64,000 bases of DNA from Microbulbifer elongatus (GTDB lineage: Bacteria > Pseudomonadota > Gammaproteobacteria > Pseudomonadales > Cellvibrionaceae), in NCBI RefSeq assembly GCF_021165935.1, contig NZ_CP088953.1:3271501-3335500 (forward strand), written 5' to 3'. A program made the position numbers and the translations under genes. Shown piece by piece: positions 55,588 to 64,000 of this stretch. The notes under the pieces were generated by a model. It saw nothing but the letters and a program-made list of their open reading frames with translations, had not been told where the DNA came from and searched no databases. How positions within the stretch are numbered: position 1 is the first letter of the stretch; each line of letters begins with the position of its first letter.

Positions 55588-56739
55588 TTGCACCGTCTGC
55601 AACCTGGCAATAAACTGTACATACATACAGCCAGACACCCGATACCCGCCGTGGCCAACGACGTTCCCGACAATCCCACCCGCTCCCTCAAGGGCCGCGG
55701 TGCCATCAGTAACCTGGCGGGGCGCTTTGTAGATCAGGTTAGCAGCCGCGAGTGCGATGGCTGGGAGACCCTGCTGGAGCCCGTGGAGAGGATCGAGACG
55801 GTAGCGATCGAGGAAAAGGCAAAATCCATTATCGCCACCAACCAGTCACCGGACATTCCCTTCAGCCAGTCGATCAACGCTTATCGGGGCTGCGAGCATG
55901 GCTGCGTTTACTGTTACGCCCGCCCGGCCCACGCCTATATGGATCTGTCACCGGGGCTCGATTTTGAAACCCGGCTGTTCTACAAGCCCAACGCGGTGGA
56001 ACTGCTGGAATCGGCACTGCGCAAAAAGACCTACCGCTGCAGCCCCATCGCCATGGGTACCAATACCGACCCCTACCAGCCCCTGGAGAAAGACAAGCAG
56101 ATCACCCGCCGGATTCTGGAAACCCTGCAGCGCTATCGCCACCCGGTCACCATCGTCACCAAGAGCCAGCTGATCCTGCGCGACCTGCCGATCCTTGCCG
56201 AATTGGCCCAGGATAATCTGGCCCATGTGGGCATCAGCGTGACCACACTGGACAATGCACTGAAGCGCAAGCTGGAGCCACGCACCGCCGGCCCGGGGGC
56301 ACGCCTGCGCACCATTGAAGCGCTGGCCCATGCCGGCATTCCCACCGCAGTGATGGCCGCGCCGATGATTCCCGCCCTCAACGATTCGGAACTGGAACAG
56401 ATACTCACCCGCGCCCATTCGGCAGGCGCCATCCACGCCGCCTATATTCTGCTGCGGCTGCCCTACGAGGTGGCGCCACTGTTCCGCCAGTGGCTGGCGG
56501 AGCACTATCCACAACGGGCCGAGCATGTCATGAGCCTGGTGCAGCAGAGCCGCGGCGGCAAAGACAATCAGACAGCGTTCGGCCAGCGCCAGCGCGGTAC
56601 CGGCGTATTTGCCCAGTTACTGCAGCAGCGATTTCGGATAACCTGTCGCAAACTGGGCCTGAACGCACGCAAGCTGGACCTGGATTGCAGTGAGTTCACC
56701 CTGCCACCCCAGTCCGGTGAGCAGCAGAGCCTGTTTTGA
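55588..56739 (+). CDS. PA0069-type radical SAM protein
   Basis: A 383-residue radical SAM enzyme. The [4Fe-4S] site is RGCEHGCVYCYARP (Cys-x3-Cys-x2-Cys); QSINAYRGC precedes it, and AMGTNTDPYQPLEK and GISVTTLDNALKRKLEPR follow. This matches the SplB-like PA0069 family, whose reaction is not known. TTG 55588 with GGAGAG upstream is taken as the start; a GTG at 55651 is an alternative because the conserved part starts later. A GIY-YIG nuclease gene follows 27 bases later. Confidence 0.85.
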   Translation: MHRLQPGNKLYIHTARHPIPAVANDVPDNPTRSLKGRGAISNLAGRFVDQVSSRECDGWETLLEPVERIETVAIEEKAKSIIATNQSPDIPFSQSINAYRGCEHGCVYCYARPAHAYMDLSPGLDFETRLFYKPNAVELLESALRKKTYRCSPIAMGTNTDPYQPLEKDKQITRRILETLQRYRHPVTIVTKSQLILRDLPILAELAQDNLAHVGISVTTLDNALKRKLEPRTAGPGARLRTIEALAHAGIPTAVMAAPMIPALNDSELEQILTRAHSAGAIHAAYILLRLPYEVAPLFRQWLAEHYPQRAEHVMSLVQQSRGGKDNQTAFGQRQRGTGVFAQLLQQRFRITCRKLGLNARKLDLDCSEFTLPPQSGEQQSLF

Positions 56740-56766
56740 ACGACTTTCTCTTACGGCGGTAGTGTT

Positions 56767-57066
56767 TTGTCCGACTGGTTTATTTACCTGATTCGCACCA
56801 GTAAAGGCACGCTGTATACCGGTATCACCCGGGACGTAGAGCGGCGCTTTCAGGAGCACAGCAGTGGTGGCCCCAAAGCCGCCAAGGCGCTGCGCGGACG
56901 CGGCCCCCTGACCCTGGAATTCCAGCAGGGTGTCGACAGCCATTCCGAGGCGCTCAAACTGGAATTGCAGGTGAAAAAGTGGAGCAAAGCGCGCAAGGAA
57001 GCGTTGATCGCCGGTGCACTCAGCCTGCCGGAGAAAATATTGAACCCGGCTTCCGAAACCCCCTAA
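56767..57066 (+). CDS. GIY-YIG domain endonuclease-like protein
   Basis: A 99-residue UPF0213-type protein consisting of one GIY-YIG fold: WFIYLIRTSKGTLYTGITRDVERRFQEHSSGG (the YxY..GIT version with catalytic Arg) and EALKLELQVKKWSKARKEALI with the metal Glu. Such stand-alone domains (YhbQ group) are thought to cut or repair nucleic acid. Starts with TTG 56767; the stop precedes the TSUP carrier by 24 bases. Confidence 0.88.
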   Translation: MSDWFIYLIRTSKGTLYTGITRDVERRFQEHSSGGPKAAKALRGRGPLTLEFQQGVDSHSEALKLELQVKKWSKARKEALIAGALSLPEKILNPASETP

Positions 57067-57090
57067 TCCGACTTACCCAAGAAGTACCCG

Positions 57091-57864
57091 ATGGAAATCA
57101 CTCTCACGCTGCTGTTGATCCTGTTTGCCGTGGCCATGCTGGCGGGCTGGGTGGATACCCTCGCCGGTGGCGGCGGCCTGCTGACGGTACCTGCGCTTCT
57201 GCTTGCGGGCGTACCGCCGGTGGCCGCTCTGGCCACCAACAAGAGCCAGGCCATTCTGGGAACCTTTACCGCGACCGCCACCCTGTATTCCAAGGGGCAC
57301 TTACGCGAGCGCTCATTGATCTTCCCCATCATTACCGCCGGGATTGGCGCGGGCGTGGGTGCCTGGCTGATTCAGCGGGTGGACACCAGCTGGCTCAACT
57401 GGGTAATCCCCCTGTTGCTGCTGAGCGTCGCGCTGTACGTGTGGTTCACTCCCAACATGGGCAATAGCGAGCGCGAAGGGAAAATGCGTGAAAAGCAGTG
57501 GGCGCTGACCTGCGTCCCCGCCGTGGGTGTGTACGACGGGGCCTTTGGTCCGGGAACCGGCACCTTCTTCGCCGCCTCCGGGGTCGCATTTCGCGGGCAG
57601 ACCCTGCTCACCGCCACTATCCGCGCAAAGCTGTTCAACCTCACCACCAACGTGGTTTCCCTCGCGCTGTTTGCCGCCGGTGGCAAGGTGATCTGGACCA
57701 TTGGCGGTGCCATGATGGTCGGGCAGATGCTGGGCGCCTTTATCGGCAGTCACACCATGCTCGCCGGCGGTACCCGCCTGATTCGCCCCCTGGTGATCAC
57801 CATGTGCATATTGATGTCGCTGGGGCAGATCGCCCAGCATCTGGATCTGATTCCGCTGCCCTAG
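57091..57864 (+). CDS. TSUP (TauE/SafE) family permease
   Basis: A 257-residue inner membrane protein with about eight hydrophobic spans: LLLILFAVAMLAGWVDTLAGGGGLLTVPALLLAG at the start and VGVYDGAFGPGTGTFF at the second repeat, the paired glycine-rich motifs of the family. TSUP members export sulfite, sulfoacetate or other anions; the substrate here is not evident. It ends five bases before the end of the opposite SDR gene. Confidence 0.9.
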   Translation: MEITLTLLLILFAVAMLAGWVDTLAGGGGLLTVPALLLAGVPPVAALATNKSQAILGTFTATATLYSKGHLRERSLIFPIITAGIGAGVGAWLIQRVDTSWLNWVIPLLLLSVALYVWFTPNMGNSEREGKMREKQWALTCVPAVGVYDGAFGPGTGTFFAASGVAFRGQTLLTATIRAKLFNLTTNVVSLALFAAGGKVIWTIGGAMMVGQMLGAFIGSHTMLAGGTRLIRPLVITMCILMSLGQIAQHLDLIPLP

Positions 57865-57868
57865 TGGT

Positions 57869-58564
57869 TTACCAGGGAATTTCCGCACCATCGTAGCTGT
57901 AGAAATACCCACTCTGGTCCGGGATCGCATTCAGCAATAAGCGTTTGAGCCCGCGCACACTTTCATCCGTCGAAATCAGGGCGTTGGGACCACCCATCTC
58001 CGTTTGCACCCAGCCGGGATGGAACGCAAGTACCGTGATACCCCGCTCAGCCAGGTCAATGGACAGGCTCTTCACCACTTGATTTACCGCGGTCTTGGAA
58101 GAGCGGTACAGGTAGCCGCCGCCGGATCCGTTGTCATCAATACTGCCGACCTTACTGCTCAGTACACCGACCACCTTGTGCTTACCAGCAGCGAGGTTGG
58201 GGGCAAAGGCCTCCACCAGCTTGTAGGGGGCAATGGTGTTGACCTCCAGTACCGTGCGCCACTCTTCGACGTCCACATTGCCAAAGGTGACCCCCTTGGG
58301 GCCGTAGTAACCGGCATTGCTCACCAGCACATCCAGAGCGCGGTCCTGCAGCGCACTGGCCAGCGCGGCCATCTGCGTATAATCGGTAACATCCAGGCCA
58401 TGAATCTCGATATGGTCGTTCCCCTCCGCCAGTTCACTCAGCTCCCAGGCAGCGGAGGGATTCCGGCAGGTGGCGATAACCGTCCAGCCATCTGCGGCAA
58501 ATTGACGGGTCATTTCCAGTCCAATGCCGCGGTTGCAGCCGGTGATGAGAATCGTGCCAGACAT
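57869..58564 (-). CDS. SDR family oxidoreductase (C-factor-like)
   Basis: A 231-residue classical short-chain dehydrogenase. ILITGCNRGIGLEMTRQ is the cofactor loop, LDVLVSNAGYYGP the NAG motif, and YLYRSSKTAVNQVVKSL contains the catalytic Tyr-x3-Lys; the late VLAFHPGWVQTEMGGP is typical of CsgA/C-factor-like members. Physiological substrate unknown. It is transcribed opposite to its neighbours, convergent with the TSUP gene and divergent from the DUF3301 gene. Confidence 0.9.
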   Translation of the reverse strand: MSGTILITGCNRGIGLEMTRQFAADGWTVIATCRNPSAAWELSELAEGNDHIEIHGLDVTDYTQMAALASALQDRALDVLVSNAGYYGPKGVTFGNVDVEEWRTVLEVNTIAPYKLVEAFAPNLAAGKHKVVGVLSSKVGSIDDNGSGGGYLYRSSKTAVNQVVKSLSIDLAERGITVLAFHPGWVQTEMGGPNALISTDESVRGLKRLLLNAIPDQSGYFYSYDGAEIPW

Positions 58565-58619
58565 GTTTCCTCCTGTGGTGGTATTCTTGCGCGGTTTGAT
58601 GATAGCAACTGCAACGCTT

Positions 58620-58940
58620 ATGTATTACTCGCTCGGCGACCTCTTCTGGATTTCTCTCCTGGCACTGCCCGCCTGGTATTTCTGGGCCGGTATGGCGGCC
58701 AAGGATCGGGTGCGGCGCATCGTGAAAGACCACTGCGCGAAAACCGGTGTGCAGTTGCTGGACGATACGGTGATGCTGAACCGCACCCGCCTGAAGCGCG
58801 ACCGGCGCGGTCATGTGCGACTACAGCGGCAATACGAATTTGAATTCACCTCTACCGGTGAACGCCGCTACAGTGGCATTGCCGTGCTGCACGGACAGCG
58901 TATTACCCAGATTCAGCTCTCTCCTTTTCATTTGGACTAA
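58620..58940 (+). CDS. DUF3301 domain membrane-anchored protein
   Basis: A 106-residue protein with an N-terminal transmembrane helix (LFWISLLALPAWYFWAGM) and a small beta-rich soluble domain (LQLLDDTVMLNRTRLKRDRRG-like, then FEFTSTGERRYSGIAVLHG). This is the DUF3301 pattern; function unknown. The start ATG 58620 is chosen by similarity to the usual MxxLGDLF opening; no clear ribosome site is seen. A DUF1653 gene follows. Confidence 0.8.
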   Translation: MYYSLGDLFWISLLALPAWYFWAGMAAKDRVRRIVKDHCAKTGVQLLDDTVMLNRTRLKRDRRGHVRLQRQYEFEFTSTGERRYSGIAVLHGQRITQIQLSPFHLD

Positions 58941-58954
58941 ACCACGTGAGTTCT

Positions 58955-59176
58955 ATGCAAGCCCCACAAAAAGGTATCTACCGACATTACAAAGGCAACC
59001 TGTATCACCTGATGGAAATTGCAACCCACAGTGAAAACGGGGAACCACTGGCGATTTATCGCGCGCTGTATGGTGAGTTCGGGGTGTGGGCACGCCCGCT
59101 TGCCATGTTTACGGAAACCGTCGAGAAAGACGGTGAGACGATCGCGCGCTTCGCGCTGGAACGCCCCCTCGACTGA
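58955..59176 (+). CDS. DUF1653 protein
   Basis: A 73-residue protein with GIYRHYKGNLYHLMEIATHSE, ALYGEFGVWARPLAMFTETVE and RFALERP, the DUF1653 signature of about 65 residues. Function unknown. A GTG at 58946 would add three residues; the ATG at 58955 is preferred. The saccharopine-like gene follows 40 bases later. Confidence 0.85.
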   Translation: MQAPQKGIYRHYKGNLYHLMEIATHSENGEPLAIYRALYGEFGVWARPLAMFTETVEKDGETIARFALERPLD

Positions 59177-59216
59177 TACCGGGCTTCGCCCCAGAAAAAG
59201 ACGATAAGGACACTCG

Positions 59217-60296
59217 GTGAACAACTCGGTTAACAAAAAGCAAATCCTGATCTACGGCGCCTACGGCTATACCGGCGAGCTGATTGCCCGCAAAGCGGTG
59301 GCCAAGGGGCTGAAGCCCATTCTGTCCGGGCGCAGTGCCGCCAAACTGCAGCCGCTGGCCAATGAGCTCGGTCTGCCTGCCATCGCCGTTTCTCTGGACG
59401 ATGACGATGCGCTGGCACGTACCCTCAGGGATGTGGCCGCCGTCATCAATTGTGCGGGGCCATTTTCAGCCACTGCGGAACCGATGATCCGCGCGTGTAT
59501 TGCCAGCGGCACCCACTATCAGGACATCACCGGGGAAATGGCGGTGTACCAGTTGGCCCACAGCCTGGATGCGGAAGCCCGCGCTGCCGGCGTGGTGCTG
59601 TGCCCGGGTACCGGATTTGATGTGATCCCCACGGACTGCCTGGCGGCAGCGCTGCACAGGGAGATGTACAGTGCCACACACCTCACTCTGGGGTTCGACT
59701 CCGATTCCGGCCTCAGCCCCGGTACCGCCAAAACCTCCATCGAAAGCCTCGGCGTTGGTGGCGCGGTACGTCGCAACGGCAAGATCGAAGTGACACCTCA
59801 TGCGGAACTGACCCGCAAGATCAATTTCGGCCGCGGCGAAAAGTTCGCCGTCGCCATTCCCTGGGGTGACGTGGCCACCGCCTACTATTCCACCGAGATC
59901 CCCAATATCGAGGTGTACATCCCCATGAGCCCGCGCCGGGCGAAAAAAATGCAGAAGCTGAACGCCTTGCGCTGGCTGCTGCGTATGAAATGGGTACAGA
60001 ACTGGCTTAAAGGCAAAGTGGACGACAAGGTCCGCGGCCCCAGTGAAAACCAGCGCGCGGAACAGCAGACCTGGGTGTGGGGCGAGGTACGCAACGATCG
60101 CCGGGGCGAGCGCCGGGTAGGCCGGGTGGTCACCGCCAACGGCTACGATGTGACCGTGCACGGCTCCCTGGCGGTGGTGGAATTTCTGCTGGACTATCAG
60201 GGGGAAGGAGGATACTTCACACCGTCAAAACTATGCGGTCACGAGCTGGTGGAAAAGCTGCCCGGCTCCGGGGTGATCAAAATCGGCATCGACTGA
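59217..60296 (+). CDS. Saccharopine dehydrogenase-like / trans-acting enoyl reductase
   Basis: A 359-residue protein with the N-terminal dinucleotide fold QILIYGAYGYTGELIARKAV and INCAGPFSATAEPMIRACIASGTHYQDITGE, typical of the saccharopine dehydrogenase NADP-binding family. A helical C-terminal part follows. In mycobacteria relatives act as trans enoyl reductases; here the role is unknown. GTG start at 59217 after AAGGA. The enzyme stands next to the DUF1653 gene, with no pathway neighbours. Confidence 0.85.
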   Translation: MNNSVNKKQILIYGAYGYTGELIARKAVAKGLKPILSGRSAAKLQPLANELGLPAIAVSLDDDDALARTLRDVAAVINCAGPFSATAEPMIRACIASGTHYQDITGEMAVYQLAHSLDAEARAAGVVLCPGTGFDVIPTDCLAAALHREMYSATHLTLGFDSDSGLSPGTAKTSIESLGVGGAVRRNGKIEVTPHAELTRKINFGRGEKFAVAIPWGDVATAYYSTEIPNIEVYIPMSPRRAKKMQKLNALRWLLRMKWVQNWLKGKVDDKVRGPSENQRAEQQTWVWGEVRNDRRGERRVGRVVTANGYDVTVHGSLAVVEFLLDYQGEGGYFTPSKLCGHELVEKLPGSGVIKIGID

Positions 60297-60436
60297 ACAG
60301 ATCACCGCGACGCCAGCGGCAATTCAGGTGGCTTCTCGCGCCGCCGGTTCCATAAACCCCGGAGAAAAAGGCAGATTTCACAGACCTGACATATTTTGTT
60401 CAAGTCTGCGCAACATAGGCTTCGTACTTTTACCGT

Positions 60437-60964
60437 ATGCGAAGCTTACCTATCACACTGAAAACCGTCGATGTGTCGCTGGTGCTGCGAATGGCAGAAC
60501 GGGCGGCACGGCCGGCATCCCGCAGAAACTACCTGCTGCTGTCCCGCTCGGCCGACGGCTGGCTCTACCTGCTGTCGCCACTGGTGGTGGCAGCCATGAG
60601 CCTGAGTACCGCCCTGCAGTTTTTTACGGTGTGCGGGGCGGCCTTCGCCATTGAGCGCTCCCTGTACTGGACCATTAAAAATACCACCCGCCGCAACCGA
60701 CCTCCGGAATCCATTCCGGGGCTGCGCTCCATTGTCGTCGCCAACGACCGCTTCAGCCTGCCCTCGGGCCACACCTCCGGCGCCTTCCTGTTTGTCACCA
60801 TGCTTGCCCAGTGTCTCAATCCGCTGTGGGCGCTTGGTTACTTCTGGGCAGCCGGTGTAGGCACCTCTCGTGTGGGCCTCGGCGTGCACTTCCCCACCGA
60901 TGTCTTTGCCGGGGCACTGCTTGGCACCTGTGTGGGCTTCGCGGTCAGCGGCGTGCTGCTATAA
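60437..60964 (+). CDS. PAP2 family membrane phosphatase
   Basis: A 175-residue lipid phosphatase with the three PAP2 motifs: KNTTRRNRPPES (C1), LPSGHTSGAF (C2, catalytic His), and SRVGLGVHFPTDVFAG (C3, nucleophilic His and Asp). Hydrophobic spans lie around LYLLSPLVVAAMSL and near the C-terminus. It could remove phosphate from undecaprenyl-PP or phosphatidate. It precedes the VC2487-type glycosyltransferase by 64 bases; the pairing suggests envelope glycolipid metabolism. Confidence 0.92.
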   Translation: MRSLPITLKTVDVSLVLRMAERAARPASRRNYLLLSRSADGWLYLLSPLVVAAMSLSTALQFFTVCGAAFAIERSLYWTIKNTTRRNRPPESIPGLRSIVVANDRFSLPSGHTSGAFLFVTMLAQCLNPLWALGYFWAAGVGTSRVGLGVHFPTDVFAGALLGTCVGFAVSGVLL

Positions 60965-61028
60965 CTGTTGCGCAGCAACGACCTGCTCCAGAAATTGATA
61001 ACCCTCGCATTCCTCCCGGAGAAGCAAC

Positions 61029-62144
61029 TTGAAAATTTTGTACGGTGTTCAAGGTACCGGTAACGGACATATTTCCCGCGCCCGCGCCATGGCGGAAGCT
61101 TTTCAGCAATTTCCCGATCTGGAAGTGCAGTGGCTCTTCTCCGGTCGCCCACCGGAAAAGCTGTTTGCCATGGAGGCCTTTGGTGACTACTGGTGGCGCG
61201 AAGGCCTGACCTTCGTACACAAAGAAGGCAAGATCGACAAACTGGCGACCGCCCGACAACTGGATCTGGGCAAACTGCTGAACGATATTCGTGAACTGCC
61301 GGTAAATGATTTTGACCTGGTCATCAGCGACTTCGAGCCGGTGACAGCGTGGGCAGCGAAAAAGCGCAAATGCGCAAGCCTCGGGCTGGGTCACCAGTAC
61401 GCGTTCAACTTCAGTATTCCCACCCCGGCGTTTGGCTGGGTGGCGCGCAGTATCATGAAAGCCTTTGCGCCGGTTCCGGTAAGCCTGGGGATGCACTGGT
61501 ACCATTTTGGTCACCCGATCCTGCCACCTATCGCCCACGCCCACGAAGAGCCGACGCCGACCGAGCAGGAACATATTCTGGTGTACCTGCCGTTTGAGCA
61601 CCCTACTCCTCTGCTGCGGCATCTGGCGCAGCTGCCGCAGCAGTTTATTGTGTACGGCCTGCCCACCGATCTGCCCAAGGCAGAAAATATCACCCTGAAA
61701 GCCCCGTCCGTAGAGGGGTTCCGCCACGATGTGGCGACCGCCCGTGCGGTTATCTGCAACAGTGGTTTCGAGTTGATCGCCGAGACCCTGACGCTGGGAA
61801 AACCCATCCTGACCCGCCCGCTCAAGGGCCAGTTCGAACAGGAGGCCAACGGCATGGCCCTGAAAGAATTGCAGCTGGCCAAGGTGGTCGAGCACATCGA
61901 TGCGCTGACCATCGGCCGCTGGTTGGAAGAGCACCCGAAGGGGGTGCGTATTGCGTGGCCCAATGTGGCACATGCTATTGTGCAGTGGATTGCCGACGGC
62001 CGCAGCGAGTCGCCCCAGGCACTGGCAGACAAATTATGGCAGGGCGTGGTCCCGGGTCAGCGTCGCGCGCAGAGCGCCGATGCGAGCACCACTCTGGAAA
62101 CAACCGAAGAAATCGAAGGTGCCAAGGGCAGCGAGAGTTCCTGA
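61029..62144 (+). CDS. MJ1255/VC2487-type glycosyltransferase
   Basis: A 371-residue GT-B-fold protein starting KILYGVQGTGNGHISRARAMAEAF (the GNGH loop of this family). FDLVISDFEPVTAWAAKKRK and a C-terminal nucleotide-sugar site region (ARAVICNSGFELIAETLTLGKPILTRPLKGQFEQEANG) follow. The end is a short acidic, Ser-rich tail. TTG start at 61029 after GGAGAAG. Often found beside a PAP2 phosphatase, as here; the acceptor is unknown. Confidence 0.88.
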   Translation: MKILYGVQGTGNGHISRARAMAEAFQQFPDLEVQWLFSGRPPEKLFAMEAFGDYWWREGLTFVHKEGKIDKLATARQLDLGKLLNDIRELPVNDFDLVISDFEPVTAWAAKKRKCASLGLGHQYAFNFSIPTPAFGWVARSIMKAFAPVPVSLGMHWYHFGHPILPPIAHAHEEPTPTEQEHILVYLPFEHPTPLLRHLAQLPQQFIVYGLPTDLPKAENITLKAPSVEGFRHDVATARAVICNSGFELIAETLTLGKPILTRPLKGQFEQEANGMALKELQLAKVVEHIDALTIGRWLEEHPKGVRIAWPNVAHAIVQWIADGRSESPQALADKLWQGVVPGQRRAQSADASTTLETTEEIEGAKGSESS

Positions 62145-62167
62145 ACTCACTCGCTATCGCTCGAACC

Positions 62168-62192
62168 GGTGTGCGCCACCCGGGCGCACACC
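62168..62192. terminator. Bidirectional terminator-like hairpin
   Basis: GGTGTGCGCC/GGCGCACACC with a 5-base loop lies between the convergent glycosyltransferase and deacetylase genes. CTTTAT follows on the plus strand, so it may stop both transcripts. Confidence 0.65.
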
Positions 62193-62199
62193 GCCTTTA

Positions 62200-63042
62200 T
62201 CACAGATTCAGTCGCTGCTGCTCCTTCTTCAGGTGTGCCACCGCCTCGCGCATGGTGGCCACCCAGTAGCGATCCGGGTGTGCCGCCAGGTGCGCCAGCA
62301 GTGCCTGGTGATCGTCTTCGGATACGGTGATGTAATCCCCCCCTACCCCGTGAAACATAAAGCCGACCAGGCTGTTATTTTCCCGCGCTGCTTCTACCAC
62401 GGCGATCAACTCATCGGCACTTTTTTCCGCGCCATCGAACGAGGCGACCCGGTAAAAGTCCTTGTCGTCCAGTCGATGCTGACCATCGGCGGAATACAGC
62501 CGCGCGGCGGGGACCAGTTTTTTCAGTTCCGGGATCACATCCTGTCCGCCGGCCAGCATATCGCCGCAGGGATAGGCGAACGTTCGTTGCTGCTCGCCAT
62601 CGATCGCTTCGAGCATACTGTTGGTAGCCTGCACTTCATCGATAAACTGCTCCAGAGTGTACTTGTCCAGATCCTGCCAGGGCTTTACCCAGCTGCGGTT
62701 GGCGACAGATTTGCGGCAGGGGTGGTACAGCATGTGGTTACCGAGCTCGTGGCCAGACTGTGCGGCACGGCGCCACTCGTGCAGGCGCATACGGATTGAC
62801 GGCCGCGCACCACTCAGATAGAAGGTACCGGGCAGCCGGTACTCATTCAGCTGGGGAATGGCGACATCCAGATGGGAGTCCAGTGCATCGTCATAGGTCA
62901 GCACCACCGCGACTTCCGCACCACCGGGCCAGGGCGACGGGGCCGCTACCGATACTGGTGATGCAGCCATGGCACTGGCCATCATCCCCAACAGCGCGGA
63001 TTTCAGTCCGCGAGACACCCCCGAGAAGGATTGAAAAAACAT
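62200..63042 (-). CDS. Secreted polysaccharide deacetylase family protein
   Basis: A 280-residue NodB-homology protein. Start at ATG 63042 with AAGGGAG upstream; signal peptide to about 34 (SPVSVAA). Metal-site motifs: VVLTYDDALDSHLDVAIP (Asp-Asp) and SGHELGNHMLYHPC (His-x3-His). AYPCGDMLAGG and VGFMFHGVGGDYI complete the fold. Such enzymes remove acetyl groups from chitin-like or other polysaccharides. With the chitinase 28 kb away a chitin-related role is possible, but not shown. Confidence 0.9.
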   Translation of the reverse strand: MFFQSFSGVSRGLKSALLGMMASAMAASPVSVAAPSPWPGGAEVAVVLTYDDALDSHLDVAIPQLNEYRLPGTFYLSGARPSIRMRLHEWRRAAQSGHELGNHMLYHPCRKSVANRSWVKPWQDLDKYTLEQFIDEVQATNSMLEAIDGEQQRTFAYPCGDMLAGGQDVIPELKKLVPAARLYSADGQHRLDDKDFYRVASFDGAEKSADELIAVVEAARENNSLVGFMFHGVGGDYITVSEDDHQALLAHLAAHPDRYWVATMREAVAHLKKEQQRLNL

Positions 63043-63074
63043 AACAACTCCCTTTGCTTTCTGTTTGTATTGTT

Positions 63075-64000
63075 TTACAGCTGGACGCGCAGGGTAAGTC
63101 CCCCGAGATCCGCGTCTCCGCATAAGGCATCATCGCGCTGGGCCTCTGGCACTACCCCAATGGACCCGTGATAACTCTCCACAATATCCACCACCACCGC
63201 AAGTCCGATGCCCTGTCCCTGCTGTTGCTGATCGGCGCGCACACCGCGCTGAATTACCTGCTGCCATTGATCTTCGGAAAGACCGGGACCGTTATCCGCC
63301 ACGACAATTTCCAGCCCCCGGCGATCTTCCGTATTGCAGATACTCACCAGTAACCTGCCGCCGCCATACTTGTAACCGTTGTCCAGAAGGTTGCCGAGCA
63401 GCTCCATCAGATCCCCTTCATCGCCATAAAAGAGTACCGATTCGTCGCACAGTAATTCCGCGTCGATACTTTTGTGACGGTAGGCCTTGTCCAGGGCCGT
63501 GAGAATTTTTTCCACCAGCGGTTGCACGGGCACGCCGCGTAGAATCGATTTGGGTGACGAGGTTACCGCCCGCTTTAGCTGATAACTGATGATGCTATCC
63601 ATCCGCTCCACTTGCTCGGCCAGCGCCTTGTGCGCAGCCAGGGGATCCGCGGCCACATCCATGCCCTTCAATACCGCCAGAGGTGTCTTCAGACTGTGGG
63701 CAAGATCGCCCAGAGTATGCCGTGTTTTTTCCCGCTGGCGACGCTCATTTTCAATCAGCAGATTCAGGTTGTCGGTCAGGGGAACCAGCTCCTGGGGGAA
63801 TCGGCCCTGCAGGGAATCCGCACCGCCGTGCTGCATGTTTTTGAGGGCACGGGTCAGGCCCCGCAACGGCGCCAGCCCCCACTGCAGTACCAGCAACTGC
63901 ACCGCGATCAGTGCCAGTGAACCAACCCCGAGCCAACGCCACAGGGTGGTATTGAACTGCCTGACCTGAGCGTAGAGCGGGGCAGCGTCCTCCAGTACTA
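63075..64000 (-). CDS. PhoQ-like sensor histidine kinase (N-terminus cut by window edge)
   Basis: The frame is open from the right edge to the stop at 63075, about 308 codons; the N-terminal sensor part lies outside. Seen: the second membrane helix (LGVGSLALIAVQLLVLQWGL), a HAMP-like stretch (APLRGLTRALKN), the H-box LGDLAHSLKTPLAVLKG with the phospho-accepting His, the N-box GNLLDNGYKYGGG, and ATP-lid motifs DNGPGLSE and GQGIGLAVV. The H-box HSLKTPLAVL matches PhoQ-type kinases. A response regulator would be expected upstream, beyond the edge. Confidence 0.9.
   Translation of the reverse strand, partial: VLEDAAPLYAQVRQFNTTLWRWLGVGSLALIAVQLLVLQWGLAPLRGLTRALKNMQHGGADSLQGRFPQELVPLTDNLNLLIENERRQREKTRHTLGDLAHSLKTPLAVLKGMDVAADPLAAHKALAEQVERMDSIISYQLKRAVTSSPKSILRGVPVQPLVEKILTALDKAYRHKSIDAELLCDESVLFYGDEGDLMELLGNLLDNGYKYGGGRLLVSICNTEDRRGLEIVVADNGPGLSEDQWQQVIQRGVRADQQQQGQGIGLAVVVDIVESYHGSIGVVPEAQRDDALCGDADLGGLTLRVQL

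Noticed and set aside
1..64000. tRNA, rRNA, CRISPR, prophage or integrase genes
   Set aside because: No cloverleaf, rRNA core, regular spacer array, phage structural gene or recombinase was recognised in the window.

Overview
The window looks like chromosomal DNA of a marine gammaproteobacterium. It is GC-rich by eye. Most genes are of ordinary gammaproteobacterial type: guaBA, xseA, MltF, PdxH, kbl-tdh, the trpH-yciO-scpA order and a PhoQ-like kinase. A GH18 chitinase with poly-serine linkers, many Na+ and BCCT transporters and REP-like repeats point to the Microbulbifer/Saccharophagus side of the Cellvibrionales. The genus is an inference from gene style; there is no rRNA or tRNA here to confirm it.

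Layout. 1-2.9 kb (minus): RNase AM-like trpH, yciO and a partial scpA. 3.2-8.2 kb (plus): a VC0807-type membrane protein, YciI and SH3 proteins, then a translationally packed cluster of cyclophilin, a Bacteroidetes-type PdxJ, a DUF2520 Rossmann protein and a TrmH methyltransferase. 8.5-9.6 kb: an OmpA porin. 10.1-14.6 kb (minus): a Fbp-type ferric ABC importer headed by an unrecognised periplasmic protein behind a good Fur box. 14.8-21.3 kb: NhaC and the arginine deiminase set (antiporter, arcA, arcB, arcC). 21.4-24.2 kb: a structured RNA candidate, then a class III cyclase overlapping a TPR-like lipoprotein.

24.2-30.7 kb is accessory. It holds an oxygen-dependent core methionine synthase module (mesX-mesD-flavin reductase) with a hairpin-rich leader. 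Next to it is a MarR-FAD oxidoreductase-MFS module with two near-identical operators. A diverged second copy of the last 69 bases of the lipoprotein gene lies at the far side of this block, directly beside a relic of the guaA start region, so the block is bounded by recombination scars.

30.8-42.9 kb: a BCCT carrier with a tiny membrane protein, the chitinase behind two CG-centred operators spaced 22 bp, guaB-guaA, xseA, and an MltF-like transglycosylase with two substrate-binding domains whose reading frame runs into the convergent quinone oxidoreductase gene. 42.9-55.5 kb: a TonB receptor, pdxH, a 2-ketoarginine decarboxylase-like enzyme plus aldehyde dehydrogenase, a 115 bp inverted-repeat element, kbl-tdh, an NhaP antiporter and a glutamate synthase-domain protein. 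55.6-64 kb: small housekeeping and membrane genes, a PAP2 phosphatase with a VC2487-type glycosyltransferase, a polysaccharide deacetylase and a truncated PhoQ-like kinase.

Themes. Arginine can be used by two routes (ADI and transaminase/decarboxylase), pyridoxal phosphate by PdxJ and PdxH, and threonine by Kbl/Tdh. Iron and chitin uptake genes have recognisable control sites. All functions are read from sequence motifs and neighbours; nothing was searched in a database.
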